Shown piece after piece: positions 35,588-44,249 of a stretch of 48,786 nt of DNA; the stretch's first letter is position 1; each line of letters begins with the position of its first letter. The stretch is from Pseudomonas viridiflava (GTDB lineage: Bacteria > Pseudomonadota > Gammaproteobacteria > Pseudomonadales > Pseudomonadaceae), in NCBI RefSeq assembly GCF_900590885.1, contig NZ_UUON01000015.1, forward strand, positions 1-48,786. The letters are read 5' to 3'. Under the pieces are notes generated by a model. The model worked only from the letters and a program-made list of their open reading frames with translations, had not been told where the DNA came from and did no database searches. The position numbers and the translations under genes were made by a program.

Positions 35588-36363
35588 GTTCCGAACTGCA
35601 ACCCAACCTCGTCGCGCTGCAAACCATCGTTTATCGCGAAGTGAAACGCTTTACCCGGATCTGGCCGCAGACCCTGCTGCCGCCGGCGATCACCATGGTC
35701 CTGTACTTCGTGATCTTCGGTAACCTGATCGGCCGGCAGATCGGTGACATGGGTGGTTTCACCTATATGGAGTACATCGTGCCGGGCCTGATCATGATGT
35801 CGGTGATCACCAACTCCTACGGCAACGTGGTGTCGAGCTTCTTTGGCAGCAAGTTCCAGCGCTCCATCGAAGAGCTGATGGTGTCGCCGGTTTCGCCGCA
35901 CACCATCCTGATCGGCTACACCCTGGGCGGCGTGCTGCGCGGCTTGATGGTGGGGGTGATCGTGACGATCCTGTCGCTGTTCTTCACCCACCTGCAGGTG
36001 CATCACTTGGGGGTCACTATTCTGGTGGTGGTGCTGACGGCGACGATCTTCTCGCTGCTGGGGTTTATCAACGCGGTGTTTGCACGCAACTTCGATGATA
36101 TCTCGATCATTCCGACCTTCGTGCTCACGCCGCTGACCTACCTGGGCGGGGTGTTCTATTCCATCACCTTGCTGCCGCCGTTCTGGCAGACGGTGTCGCT
36201 GGCCAACCCGGTGTTGCACATGGTCAATGCTTTCCGCTACGGCATCCTGGGGGTTTCGGATATCAAGATCAGCGTGGCGATCACCTTTATGATCGTGGCC
36301 ACGATCGTCTTGTATATCGGTTGCGCGCGGTTGCTGGTGAGTGGGCGCGGGATGCGTACATAA
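35584..36363 (+). CDS. ABC-2 type exporter permease (YadH-like)
   Basis: This is a 259-residue integral membrane protein with six predicted helices and the ABC2_membrane pattern, including GLIMMSVITNSYGNVVSSFFG and VLTPLTYLGGVFYSI. It is translationally coupled to the ATPase and corresponds in size to E. coli YadH. Together they should form a dimeric ATP-driven exporter in the inner membrane. A REP hairpin follows, ending the unit before the convergent tetR. Confidence 0.95.
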   Translation: MSSELQPNLVALQTIVYREVKRFTRIWPQTLLPPAITMVLYFVIFGNLIGRQIGDMGGFTYMEYIVPGLIMMSVITNSYGNVVSSFFGSKFQRSIEELMVSPVSPHTILIGYTLGGVLRGLMVGVIVTILSLFFTHLQVHHLGVTILVVVLTATIFSLLGFINAVFARNFDDISIIPTFVLTPLTYLGGVFYSITLLPPFWQTVSLANPVLHMVNAFRYGILGVSDIKISVAITFMIVATIVLYIGCARLLVSGRGMRT

Positions 36364-36386
36364 CTGCTGACCTTAACCGGGTCAAA

Positions 36387-36418
36387 AATGTGGGAGGGGG
36401 CAAGCCCTCTCCCACATT
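36387..36418. repeat. REP palindrome
   Basis: AATGTGGGAGGGGGC pairs with the near-complementary CCTCTCCCACATT across a short loop. It lies in the convergent gap between the ABC permease and tetR. Confidence 0.85.
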
Positions 36419-36435
36419 TGTTTTGTGTAGGTCTT

Positions 36436-36975
36436 TTAGATTTTCAATGCCAGCTCGATTTGGGCGTGCAGCTCTTGCACCGTCAGCGGCGCAGTCGAAA
36501 ACAAAATCCGAAACACCGTCGGCGCCGCGATCAGGTTGATCAAGTGGTCCACGCTCGGCGGTGTGCTGTCGGGATAGCGATCCACAATCGCCTGCAGCTG
36601 CCCACTCAGGATGCTCACGCAGTACCCCGGCGTCACACTGCATTGCAGGTCGCGCATCATGTTGCGGCCCGGCTCGGAACTCATCTCATCCAAGTATTGC
36701 TCGGCCCACGCCTGCAAGTCGCCACGCAGGCTGCCGGTGTTAGCCGGTTCGCTGTCCGGGCGCATGCGTGCCAGGGCCACATCCGCGAGCAGCACGCCAA
36801 GGTCACCCCAACGGCGGTAGATGGTCGAGGGTGTGACGCCTGCGCGCGAGGCAATCATCGGCACGGTGATGCTGGAGCGCTCATGGGCTTCCAGCAGTTC
36901 ACGCACGGCCGAATGGACGGATTCTTGTACCCGGGCACTGCGGCCCCCCGGGCGGAGGCCTTCTTTTATCGCCAT
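36436..36975 (-). CDS. TetR/AcrR-family regulator
   Basis: This is a 179-residue repressor-type protein. The N-terminal HTH is at about 33-65 (SITVPMIASRAGVTPSTIYRRWGD) and the C-terminal helical ligand domain is of the TetR_C type with two Cys (QCSVTPGYC). It is divergent from an MFS efflux gene, with 91 bp between them containing a long inverted repeat. The classical inference is that it represses the pump and itself until a ligand binds. Confidence 0.93.
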   Translation of the reverse strand: MAIKEGLRPGGRSARVQESVHSAVRELLEAHERSSITVPMIASRAGVTPSTIYRRWGDLGVLLADVALARMRPDSEPANTGSLRGDLQAWAEQYLDEMSSEPGRNMMRDLQCSVTPGYCVSILSGQLQAIVDRYPDSTPPSVDHLINLIAAPTVFRILFSTAPLTVQELHAQIELALKI

Positions 36976-37026
36976 GGTTGCGACCTTAACACAAAGAATT
37001 TGCTTTAAGAGCTGGCGAGTAGCACA

Positions 37027-37059
37027 CTCCGCAAAAGCAAAATATTAGCTTTAGCGGAG
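37027..37059 (+). promoter_or_regulatory. Inverted repeat covering MFS ribosome binding site
   Basis: Arms CTCCGCAAAAGC and GCTTTAGCGGAG (11 of 12 positions complementary) flank AAAATATTA. The right arm contains the GGAG Shine-Dalgarno sequence of the MFS gene. It may be the TetR operator and, in RNA, a hairpin hiding the ribosome binding site. Confidence 0.65.
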
Positions 37060-37066
37060 CGTGCCC

Positions 37067-38266
37067 ATGTCCAGTCCCACTTCTCATCGTTCCAGCCTGG
37101 TGTTCCTCGCGATCACCTTGCTGACGTTCCTGGCCGCGTCCAGCGCGCCGACGCCGTTGTATCACCTGTATCAGGAAGGCCTGCATTTTTCGGCCGGCAT
37201 GCTCACGCTGATCTTTGGTGTGTACGCCTTGAGCCTGCTGGCGGCGCTGTTGACCGTGGGTTCGCTGTCGGACCACCTGGGGCGCAAGCCGGTGATTTTT
37301 GCCGCGCTGGTCCTGAATATGTTGGCGATGCTGCTGTTTATCAATGAAGGCAGCGTGGCCTGGCTGATCGCCGCGCGCACCCTGCAAGGGTTTGCCACCG
37401 GCATGGCCACTGCGGTGTTGGGTGCGGCGTTGCTGGATACTGACCGCCAGCAGGGCCCGCTGGTCAACAGTGTGGCGCCGCTGCTGGGCATGGCGTGCGG
37501 GGCGATGGGCAGCAGTTTGCTGGCGGAATTCGCGCCGCTGCCGACCCAGTTGATTTATTGCACGTTGCTGCTGCTGATGGTGTTGCAGGCCGTGTATGTG
37601 TGGCGCCTGCCGGAAAGCGTCAGCCGTATTCCGGGTGCGTTGGCCTCGCTGCGTCCGACGTTGCATGTGCCGCCCCAGGCGCGCCGGGCGTTGTGGCTGT
37701 CGTTGCCGGTGGATGTGGCGGTGTGGGCGATGGGCGGCTTCTATCTGTCTCTGGCGCCGTCGCTGGTGCGCGCGGCCACCGGTTCGACGTCCAACCTGAT
37801 CGGTGGCGGCCTGGTAGCGGTGCTGACTCTGAGCGGTGCGCTGATGATCTTCAGCCTGCGCAATCGCCCTGCGGCCAAGGTGCTGCGCCTCGGCGCCGGG
37901 TTGCTGGCGATCGGCGTGGCGCTGATCCTCACGGCGGTGCACAGCGCCAGCCTGCCGCTGTTTTTCATCGCCACCCTGATCGCCGGCGGCGGCTTTGGCG
38001 CAGGTTTCCTGGGGGCCTTGCGCAGCGTGGTACCGCTGGCCTTGCCCCATGAGCGGGCGGGCTTGATGTCGGCATTTTATGTATTGAGTTACCTGGCGTT
38101 CTGCCTGCCGTCATTGTTGGCGGGCAACCTGATCCGCAGTTTCGGCCTGATCGCGACCACCGACGGCTACGGCGCAATCCTGATTTTGCTGGCGCTGAGT
38201 GCCCTGGCGGCGCTGATGTGGCAGGAACGGCGCCCGGCTTATATTGGCAAAACAGATAACAGTTAG
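37067..38266 (+). CDS. MFS efflux transporter
   Basis: This is a 399-residue major facilitator with twelve hydrophobic segments. Motif A lies between TM2 and TM3 (GSLSDHLGRKPVI) and a TM4/5 region reads RTLQGFATGMATAVLGAALLD. It is predicted to export a drug or metabolite by proton antiport. The ATG at 37067 is 7 nt after GGAG; a GTG six bases earlier is less well placed. The divergent TetR gene and the shared palindrome make it the likely regulated target. The substrate is unknown. Confidence 0.92.
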   Translation: MSSPTSHRSSLVFLAITLLTFLAASSAPTPLYHLYQEGLHFSAGMLTLIFGVYALSLLAALLTVGSLSDHLGRKPVIFAALVLNMLAMLLFINEGSVAWLIAARTLQGFATGMATAVLGAALLDTDRQQGPLVNSVAPLLGMACGAMGSSLLAEFAPLPTQLIYCTLLLLMVLQAVYVWRLPESVSRIPGALASLRPTLHVPPQARRALWLSLPVDVAVWAMGGFYLSLAPSLVRAATGSTSNLIGGGLVAVLTLSGALMIFSLRNRPAAKVLRLGAGLLAIGVALILTAVHSASLPLFFIATLIAGGGFGAGFLGALRSVVPLALPHERAGLMSAFYVLSYLAFCLPSLLAGNLIRSFGLIATTDGYGAILILLALSALAALMWQERRPAYIGKTDNS

Positions 38267-38343
38267 AGATATTACCCGTTATATAGATATTCGATCAGGT
38301 TCTACCATGGGCTCAACCTCATACGAGGAAGAGGACTGCCATC

Positions 38344-39492
38344 ATGACCTGCTCGAATATCATCAGTTACAAACCTTTCAGTCACCTGACCCGTCCCCGG
38401 GAAGTGATTCGCCAGTTCACCCCCAACTGGTTTGCCGCGACCATGGGCACCGGTGTGCTGGCGTTGGCCCTGGCGCAACTGCCGGTCAACCTGCCGGGTT
38501 TGAATGCCATCGCCGAGGGGCTGTGGCTGTTCACCATAGGCCTGTTCATGCTGTTCAGCGTCTTGTATGCCGCGCGCTGGGTGATGTTTTTCCATGAGGC
38601 GCGGCGCATCTTCGGGCACTCCACGGTGTCGATGTTCTTCGGCACCATTCCCATGGGGTTGGCCACGATTCTCAACGGTTTGCTGCTGTTTGGCCTGCCG
38701 CGCTGGGGCGTCGATGTGATCCCCTTGGCCGAAGCCCTGTGGTGGCTGGATGTGGCGATGGCCTTGGCCTGCGGGGTGTTGATCCCGTTCATGATGTTTA
38801 CCCGCCAGGAACACAGCATCGACCAGATGACCGCCGTCTGGCTGTTGCCGGTGGTCGCCGCCGAAGTCGCGGCGGCCAGCGGTGGCCTGTTGGCGCCGCA
38901 CCTGGCCGATGCCCACGGGCAACTGGTGATGCTGGTGACCAGCTATGTGTTGTGGGCGTTTTCCCTGCCGGTGGCGTTCAGCATTCTGACCATTCTGATG
39001 CTGCGCATGGCCCTGCATAAGCTGCCCCACGCCAATATGGCGGCATCGAGCTGGCTGGCGCTAGGCCCCATCGGCACCGGTGCGTTGGGCATGTTGCTGC
39101 TGGGCGGCGATGCACCGGCCATTTTTGCCGCCAACGGCCTGCCTGGAGTGGGTGAAATCGCCAACGGCCTGGGCCTGGTGGCGGGCATTACCCTGTGGGG
39201 CTTCGGCTTGTGGTGGATGCTGATCGCGGTGTTGATCACCCTGCGTTACCTGCGCGCCGGCATCCCGTTCAACCTGGGGTGGTGGGGCTTTACCTTCCCG
39301 CTGGGCGTCTATGCCCTGGCCACGCTGAAGCTGGCGAGCTTGCTGCGCCTGGGCTTCTTCAGCGTGTTCGGCAGCGTGCTGGTGGTGGCGTTGGCGCTGA
39401 TGTGGCTGATCGTGGCCAAGCGCACGGTGCAGGGAGCTTATAAAGGTGAGCTTTTTGTTTCGCCCTGCATTGCAGGACTAGGGAATAAGTAA
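38344..39492 (+). CDS. TDT-family transporter (TehA/Mae1/sulfite-exporter type)
   Basis: This is a 382-residue membrane protein of about ten helices from the SLAC1/TDT superfamily (PF03595). It shows the N-terminal NWFAATMGTGVLALAL segment at about 28-43, a conserved MFFHEARRIFGHS loop, and FTFPLGVYAL near the C-terminus. Family members move dicarboxylates, tellurite-related anions or sulfite, or act as anion channels; which applies here cannot be told. A GAGGAAGAGG site precedes the ATG. It follows the MFS gene after 77 bp, possibly with its own promoter. Confidence 0.9.
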   Translation: MTCSNIISYKPFSHLTRPREVIRQFTPNWFAATMGTGVLALALAQLPVNLPGLNAIAEGLWLFTIGLFMLFSVLYAARWVMFFHEARRIFGHSTVSMFFGTIPMGLATILNGLLLFGLPRWGVDVIPLAEALWWLDVAMALACGVLIPFMMFTRQEHSIDQMTAVWLLPVVAAEVAAASGGLLAPHLADAHGQLVMLVTSYVLWAFSLPVAFSILTILMLRMALHKLPHANMAASSWLALGPIGTGALGMLLLGGDAPAIFAANGLPGVGEIANGLGLVAGITLWGFGLWWMLIAVLITLRYLRAGIPFNLGWWGFTFPLGVYALATLKLASLLRLGFFSVFGSVLVVALALMWLIVAKRTVQGAYKGELFVSPCIAGLGNK

Positions 39493-39509
39493 GCGGAGTT
39501 AGGTAAAGT

Positions 39510-39536
39510 CGTGGCCTGAACCAATAACAGGCCACG
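39510..39536 (+). other. Hairpin just before the MFS-PlsC ribosome binding site
   Basis: CGTGGCCTG and CAGGCCACG pair perfectly across a 9-base loop. The stem ends one base before the AGGAA site of the next gene and has no T run, so it is not an intrinsic terminator. It may influence translation or RNA stability. Confidence 0.45.
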
Positions 39537-39550
39537 CAGGAACACGGACG

Positions 39551-41419
39551 ATGAGCCACCCCTCACAATTCACCTTGCTGCGCACACGGCGCTTTCTGCC
39601 GTTTTTCATCACCCAGTTGCTGGGCGCCTTCAACGACAACATCTTCAAGCAATCGCTGATCCTGGCGATTCTCTACAAACTCGCCATCGACGGTGACCGC
39701 GCCATTTGGGTCAACCTGTGCGCGTTGCTGTTTATCCTGCCGTTCTTCCTGTTCTCGGCATTGGCCGGGCAGTTTGGCGAGAAATTCAACAAGGACGCGT
39801 TGATCCGCGCGATCAAGGTCGGCGAGATCGTGATCATGGCCGTCGGCGCCACGGGTTTTCTGTTCAATCACCTGGAGTTGATGCTGCTGGCGCTGTTTGC
39901 CATGGGCACGCACTCGGCGCTGTTCGGCCCGGTGAAGTACTCGATCATGCCCCAGGCCTTGCGCGACGATGAGCTGGTGGGCGGCAACGGCCTGGTGGAA
40001 ATGGGCACATTCCTGGCAATCCTCGCCGGCACCATTGGCGCGGGGGTGATGATGTCGTCCACCCATTACGCGCCGGTGGTGGCGGTGGCGATTGTCGGCG
40101 TCGCGGTGCTGGGTTACCTGGCCAGCCGCAGCATTCCGCGCGCGGCGGCGTCTACTCCGCAACTGCGCCTGGACTGGAATATCTTCACCCAGTCCTGGGC
40201 CACCCTGCGCATGGGCCTGGGGCAGACGCCGGCGGTGTCGCGCTCGATTGTTGGCAACTCATGGTTCTGGTTTGTCGGGGCGATTTACCTCACGCAGATC
40301 CCGGCTTACGCCAAAGAGTGGCTGTACGGCGACGAAACCGTGGTGACGCTGATTCTCACGGTGTTCTCGGTGGGCATCGCCCTCGGTTCGATGCTCTGCG
40401 AAAAACTCTCCGGGCGTAAGGTCGAAATCGGCCTGGTACCGTTCGGCTCCTTTGGCCTGACCGTGTTCGGCCTGTTGCTGTGGTGGCACTCCGGCGGTTT
40501 CCCGCAGAACGTGCAGGCCAACGACTGGCTGGCCGTGCTGGGTTACGGCCAGGCCTGGTGGGTGTTGTTCGATATCCTTGGTCTGGGTGTATTCGGCGGC
40601 TTCTATATTGTGCCGCTGTACGCGCTGATCCAGTCGCGTACCGCCGAGAACGAGCGCGCGCGGGTGATCGCCGCCAACAACATTCTCAACGCGCTGTTCA
40701 TGGTGGTGTCGGCGATTGTGTCGATCCTGCTGCTGAGCGTGGCCAAGCTGTCGATCCCGGAATTGTTCCTGGTGGTGTCGCTGCTCAACATCGCGGTCAA
40801 CGCCTATATCTTCAAGATCGTCCCCGAGTTCACCATGCGCTTCATGATCTGGCTGCTCGGCCATTCCATGTACCGCGTAGAGCATCGCAACCTGGAGGCC
40901 ATCCCCGACGAAGGCGCGGCCTTGCTGGTGTGCAACCACGTGTCGTTTGTCGATGCGCTGTTGATTGCCGGTTCGGTGCGTCGGCCGATTCGCTTTGTCA
41001 TGTACTACAAGATCTTCCGTTTGCCGGTGCTGAATTTCATCTTCCGCACCGCCGGGGCGATTCCGATTGCCGGGCGTAATGAAGACATCCAGATCTACGA
41101 AAAGGCCTTCACGCGGATCGCCCAGTACCTGAAGGAAGGCGAGTTGGTGTGCATCTTCCCCGAAGGCAAGTTGACGGCTGACGGTGAGATGAACGAGTTC
41201 CGCGGTGGGGTGACGCGGATTCTGGAGGAGACGCCGGTGCCGGTGATTCCGATGGCGTTGCAGGGGTTGTGGGGGAGTTTCTTCAGCCGCGATCCGAACA
41301 AGGGCTTCTTTCACCGGATCTGGTCGCGGGTGGTGTTGGTGGCGGGGGAGGCGGTTGAGGAGCCTACGCCGGCTCGGTTGCAGGAGGTGGTGGGCGGGTT
41401 GCGCGGGGGTGTCAGGTAG
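39551..41419 (+). CDS. MFS (LplT-like) and PlsC acyltransferase fusion
   Basis: This is a 622-residue fusion. The first 400 or so residues form a twelve-helix MFS domain like the lysophospholipid flippase LplT (FITQLLGAFNDNIFKQSL near 17-34). The remainder is a PlsC-type acyltransferase with HX4D (His463 to Asp468 in NHVSFVDALL), FPEGKLT and the GRNEDI region. In other bacteria this pair is joined to an acyl-ACP synthetase (Aas), which is absent here. It is predicted to import and re-acylate lysophospholipids at the inner membrane. AGGA precedes the ATG. Confidence 0.9.
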   Translation: MSHPSQFTLLRTRRFLPFFITQLLGAFNDNIFKQSLILAILYKLAIDGDRAIWVNLCALLFILPFFLFSALAGQFGEKFNKDALIRAIKVGEIVIMAVGATGFLFNHLELMLLALFAMGTHSALFGPVKYSIMPQALRDDELVGGNGLVEMGTFLAILAGTIGAGVMMSSTHYAPVVAVAIVGVAVLGYLASRSIPRAAASTPQLRLDWNIFTQSWATLRMGLGQTPAVSRSIVGNSWFWFVGAIYLTQIPAYAKEWLYGDETVVTLILTVFSVGIALGSMLCEKLSGRKVEIGLVPFGSFGLTVFGLLLWWHSGGFPQNVQANDWLAVLGYGQAWWVLFDILGLGVFGGFYIVPLYALIQSRTAENERARVIAANNILNALFMVVSAIVSILLLSVAKLSIPELFLVVSLLNIAVNAYIFKIVPEFTMRFMIWLLGHSMYRVEHRNLEAIPDEGAALLVCNHVSFVDALLIAGSVRRPIRFVMYYKIFRLPVLNFIFRTAGAIPIAGRNEDIQIYEKAFTRIAQYLKEGELVCIFPEGKLTADGEMNEFRGGVTRILEETPVPVIPMALQGLWGSFFSRDPNKGFFHRIWSRVVLVAGEAVEEPTPARLQEVVGGLRGGVR

Positions 41420-41451
41420 TTATGTGTTGAATGTGCCGGCCTCATCGAGTT

Positions 41452-41526
41452 CAAGCCCCCTCCCACATGTTGATTTGTGAACACCTTCAAAATGTGGCAG
41501 GGGCCTTGCCCCCGATGGCGGTAGTG
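41452..41526. repeat. Degenerate REP pair
   Basis: AAGCCCCCTCCCACATG and, about 30 bases on, ATGTGGCAGGGGCCTTGCC with CCCGATGGCGG form an inverted REP pair. It lies between the convergent MFS-PlsC and gdx genes. Confidence 0.75.
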
Positions 41527-41528
41527 GC

Positions 41529-41843
41529 CTAGGTACTGATCTTGAGCCCAATGAGCCCACAAATAATCAACGCCACACTCGCCAACCGAAACAGCGCCAT
41601 GGATTCCCCAAACAGGATAATCCCGGCAATCACGGTGCCCACGGCCCCCACGCCGGTCCAGATGGCATAGGCGGTGCCCAGCGGCAATTCCTTCATGGCC
41701 AGCCCCAGCAAGCCGAGGCTGATGGCCATGGCGGCAATCGTCAGGGTGGTGGGCAGGGGCTTGCTGAAACCGTCGGTGTACTTCAGGCCGACGGCCCAGC
41801 CGACTTCGAACAACCCGGCAAAAAACAGAATGATCCAGGACAT
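41529..41843 (-). CDS. gdx: SMR guanidinium exporter (Gdx/SugE)
   Basis: This is a 104-residue four-helix small multidrug resistance protein. The membrane-embedded Glu13 ([11 protein letters not shown]) is the proton/substrate site. The [12 protein letters not shown] stretch and the [14 protein letters not shown] motif mark the SugE/Gdx subtype rather than the promiscuous QacE/EmrE subtype. Gdx exports guanidinium by proton antiport as a dual-topology dimer. The assignment is strongly reinforced by the guanidine-II riboswitch immediately upstream, with GAGG 6 nt before the ATG in position to be controlled by it. Confidence 0.95.
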   Translation of the reverse strand: MSWIILFFAGLFEVGWAVGLKYTDGFSKPLPTTLTIAAMAISLGLLGLAMKELPLGTAYAIWTGVGAVGTVIAGIILFGESMALFRLASVALIICGLIGLKIST

Positions 41844-41863
41844 GTTGACCTCGCTTGCATAGG

Positions 41864-41916
41864 CGGGGTCGTCCCCGGATTGTGCGCCTCGACAGCGTCG
41901 CGAGGTCGTCCCCGCG
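41864..41916 (-). promoter_or_regulatory. Guanidine-II (mini-ykkC) riboswitch
   Basis: On the minus strand there are two successive hairpins, each with the invariant ACGA tetraloop: P1 CGCGGGG-ACGA-CCTCGCG (41916-41899) and P2 CGGGG-ACGA-CCCCG (41877-41864). Two small hairpins with ACGR loops just before the start codon define the guanidine-II class, which turns on guanidine exporters when guanidinium bridges the loops. The gene downstream is a Gdx exporter, so aptamer and function agree. P2 ends 20 bases before the ATG, leaving the GAGG site exposed or masked depending on folding. Confidence 0.93.
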
Positions 41917-41950
41917 AAGCTCGGTAGAGTGCCTAAAACGGATCAAACGA

Positions 41951-42916
41951 TCAAGTTTGCGGGGTGTTCTCCAGCACGCGGCGGTCTTCCTTTTCGCTCA
42001 TGCGGCGGAAGTAGGTCGACAGCAACGCCCCGGAAATATTGTGCCAGACGCTGAACAGCGCGCTTGGCACCGCCGCCAAGGGCGAGAAGTGCGCGCTGGC
42101 CAATGCGGCGCCCAGCCCGGAGTTCTGCATGCCCACCTCCAGCGCCAGCGACTTGCGCTGGGCCAATGGCAGTTTGAACACGCGGCCGGTGAAGTAGCCC
42201 AGCAGGTAGCCGAAGCTGTTGTGCAGCATCACCACGGCCATGATCAACAGGCCCGACTCGGCGATCTTCGCCTGGCTGGCGGCCACCACCGCCGCGACGA
42301 TAATCACGATGCTGACCACCGACACCAGCGGCAACACCTCCACCGCATGGCGCACCCGCTCGCCGAGCACGCGCTGCGCGACCACGCCGAGCACGATTGG
42401 CAGCAACACCACCTGCAGGATCGACCAGAACAACTCCATGAACGACACCGGCAGCCAGGCCGACGCCAGCAGCCAGATCAGCGCCGGCGTGAGCAGCGGG
42501 GCGAGGAGGGTGGTGACGGCCGCGATGGCCACCGACAGCGCCAGGTCACCGCGTGCCAGCCAGGTCATCACGTTGGACGAGGTGCCACTTGGGCAGCAGC
42601 CGACCAGGATCACGCCGACGGCAATTTCCGGCGGCAGGTGAAAGGCCTGGCACAGCAGCCAGGCCACGCCCGGCATGATCACAAAATGCGCGACCACGCC
42701 CAGGGCCACGCGCCACGGGTGGCGGGCAACTTCGGCGAAGTCTTCGAGTTTGAGGGTCAGCCCCATGCCGAACATCACCAGGCCCAGCAGCGGGACGATG
42801 GCGCTTTTCAGGCCGATGAACCAGCCGGGTTCGAGGAAGGCGACGACGGCGAAAATCAACACCCAGTAGGCGAAGGTATTGCCGACGAAGCGGCTCAGGG
42901 CGGCGAGTGCGCGCAT
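41951..42916 (-). CDS. Bile acid:sodium symporter family (BASS) transporter
   Basis: This is a 321-residue membrane protein with about ten helices. The family segments VMFGMGLTLKLEDF, VGCCPSGTSSNVMTWLARGD and LEVGMQNSGLGAALA contain the conserved cross-over motifs that bind Na+ and substrate. Bacterial members carry bile acids, pantoate or other organic anions. AAGGAC lies 7 nt upstream of the ATG at 42916; longer starts run into a REP element. The gdx riboswitch begins 34 bp beyond its stop, so read-through into gdx is possible. Confidence 0.9.
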   Translation of the reverse strand: MRALAALSRFVGNTFAYWVLIFAVVAFLEPGWFIGLKSAIVPLLGLVMFGMGLTLKLEDFAEVARHPWRVALGVVAHFVIMPGVAWLLCQAFHLPPEIAVGVILVGCCPSGTSSNVMTWLARGDLALSVAIAAVTTLLAPLLTPALIWLLASAWLPVSFMELFWSILQVVLLPIVLGVVAQRVLGERVRHAVEVLPLVSVVSIVIIVAAVVAASQAKIAESGLLIMAVVMLHNSFGYLLGYFTGRVFKLPLAQRKSLALEVGMQNSGLGAALASAHFSPLAAVPSALFSVWHNISGALLSTYFRRMSEKEDRRVLENTPQT

Positions 42917-42960
42917 GGGGGTGTCCTTGTTGTTAGATTCTTGAAATGCAAATGCAATCA

Positions 42961-43054
42961 AATGTGCGAGGGGGCTTGCCCCCGATAGCGGTGGGTCAGT
43001 TAAACAGGTATCAACTGACACTCCCTCATCGGCGGCAAGCCCCCTCCCACATGT
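42961..43054. repeat. REPIN (two inverted REP palindromes)
   Basis: GTGCGAGGGGGCTTGCC with CGATAGCGGTG faces an inverted CATCGGCGGCAAGC plus CCCCTCCCACATG, separated by about 35 bases, forming a complete REPIN. It is the only site of the six that lies between genes transcribed in the same direction (rdgC, then the BASS gene). Confidence 0.87.
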
Positions 43055-43072
43055 TGATCTTCACTCGGCTTA

Positions 43073-43993
43073 TTAGATGCCTTGTGGGGTTTCTTCGCCG
43101 CCCAGCGCTTCAATCAGCGCCGGCAGGAAATCACCAAACGTCAGCATCATCAAGGTAAAGCTGGCATCCAGTTGGCCCAGGGCCTCTTCGCCGCCGTCCT
43201 GTTCGGCCTGGTCTTGCAGCAGGTCTTCGAACTTCAGGCGCTTGACGGTCATCTTGTCGTCGAGCATAAACGACAGCTTGTCCTGCCAGGCCAGCGACAG
43301 CTGGGTCACGACCTTGCCGGTGGTCAGGTGCAGCTGGATTTCTTCGCCGGTCAGGTCCTGGCGCTTGCAGCGCACAATGCCGCCGTCTTCATGGGTGTCG
43401 CGCAGTTCGCATTCGTCGAGGACGAAGAAGTCATCGGCCGGTTTCTGGGTGGTGACCCAGTCGGTCATGATTGCGGTTGGCGCAGTTTTTACCGTCAGTG
43501 GGCGAACCGGCAAGGTGCCGATCACTTCACGCAGGGTCGACAACAGGTCTTCGGCGCGCTTGGGGCTGGCCGAGTTGACCAGGATCAGGCCTTGCTTCGG
43601 CGCGATGGCGGCGAAGGTGGACGAGCGACGGATAAAGGCGCGCGGCAGGAAGGCCTGGATGATTTCATCCTTGATCTGGTCGCGTTCCTTCTTATAGACC
43701 TTGCGCATTTGCTCGGCCTCGATCTCTTCGACTTTCTCCTTGAGTGCATCACGCACCACGCTGCCCGGCAGGATGCGTTCTTCCTTGCGCGCGGCGATCA
43801 GCAGGAAGTCACCGCTGACGTGAACCAGGGGAGCGTCTTCACCTTTACCGAACGGTGCGACGAAACCGTAAGTGGTCAACTCCTGGCTTGCACACGGGCG
43901 CGCCAGCTTGGTGGCCATGGCCGCTTCCAACGCCTCGGCATCAACAGGCAGATCTTGGGTCAGGCGATAGATAAGCAGGTTCTTGAACCACAT
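43073..43993 (-). CDS. rdgC: Recombination-associated protein RdgC
   Basis: RdgC is a nucleoid-associated, ring-forming DNA-binding protein that restrains RecA filament activity and takes part in replication restart. The 306-residue product has the family opening [13 protein letters not shown] and the characteristic [23 protein letters not shown] central segment (about 92-108). AAGGAGAG lies 11 nt upstream of the ATG at 43993; an extension to an upstream TTG is not supported. It is transcribed leftward away from the tRNA-Val promoter. Confidence 0.96.
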   Translation of the reverse strand: MWFKNLLIYRLTQDLPVDAEALEAAMATKLARPCASQELTTYGFVAPFGKGEDAPLVHVSGDFLLIAARKEERILPGSVVRDALKEKVEEIEAEQMRKVYKKERDQIKDEIIQAFLPRAFIRRSSTFAAIAPKQGLILVNSASPKRAEDLLSTLREVIGTLPVRPLTVKTAPTAIMTDWVTTQKPADDFFVLDECELRDTHEDGGIVRCKRQDLTGEEIQLHLTTGKVVTQLSLAWQDKLSFMLDDKMTVKRLKFEDLLQDQAEQDGGEEALGQLDASFTLMMLTFGDFLPALIEALGGEETPQGI

Positions 43994-44103
43994 GGGGTGA
44001 GTCTCTCCTTTATACAAAGGGGGGCATTATTGTCTTGATCCGGGCTGAGGCCAACCCTGCCTAAGCCATTGGAAGGCCTCAAAAAAAAGATTTAAGAAAG
44101 TGC

Positions 44104-44132
44104 TTGCCAGACCCAGGGTCGCTCCGTAGAAT
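44104..44132 (+). promoter_or_regulatory. Sigma-70 promoter of tRNA-Val/Asp
   Basis: TTGCCA, a 17-bp spacer and TAGAAT, followed by GCGCGCC, give a strong stable-RNA promoter. tRNA-Val begins 20 bases after the -10 element. Confidence 0.88.
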
Positions 44133-44148
44133 GCGCGCCACACCGAAG

Positions 44149-44249
44149 CGAAGGGTGATTAGCTCAGCTGGGAGAGCGTCTGCCTTACAAGCAGAATGTC
44201 GGCGGTTCGATCCCGTCATCACCCACCATTCGTTTTATGTGTTACGCGC
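44149..44249. repeat. 101-bp direct repeat, copy 1 (tRNA-Val region)
   Basis: This segment is identical to 48686-48786 and contains the whole tRNA-Val gene, the 19-bp spacer and the first bases of tRNA-Asp. The true extent of the repeat is hidden by the window edge. Confidence 0.93.
44153..44228 (+). tRNA. tRNA-Val (anticodon TAC), copy 1
   Basis: This 76-base cloverleaf has acceptor arms GGGTGAT/ATCACCC, anticodon loop CTTACAA, T-loop GTTCGATCC and an encoded CCA. The sequence is identical to the tRNA at 48690. Confidence 0.97.

Noticed and set aside
36287..36643. 118-codon minus-strand frame running through a REP into tetR
   Set aside because: It reads across the REP palindrome and is out of frame with the real TetR gene, with no start signals or similarity.
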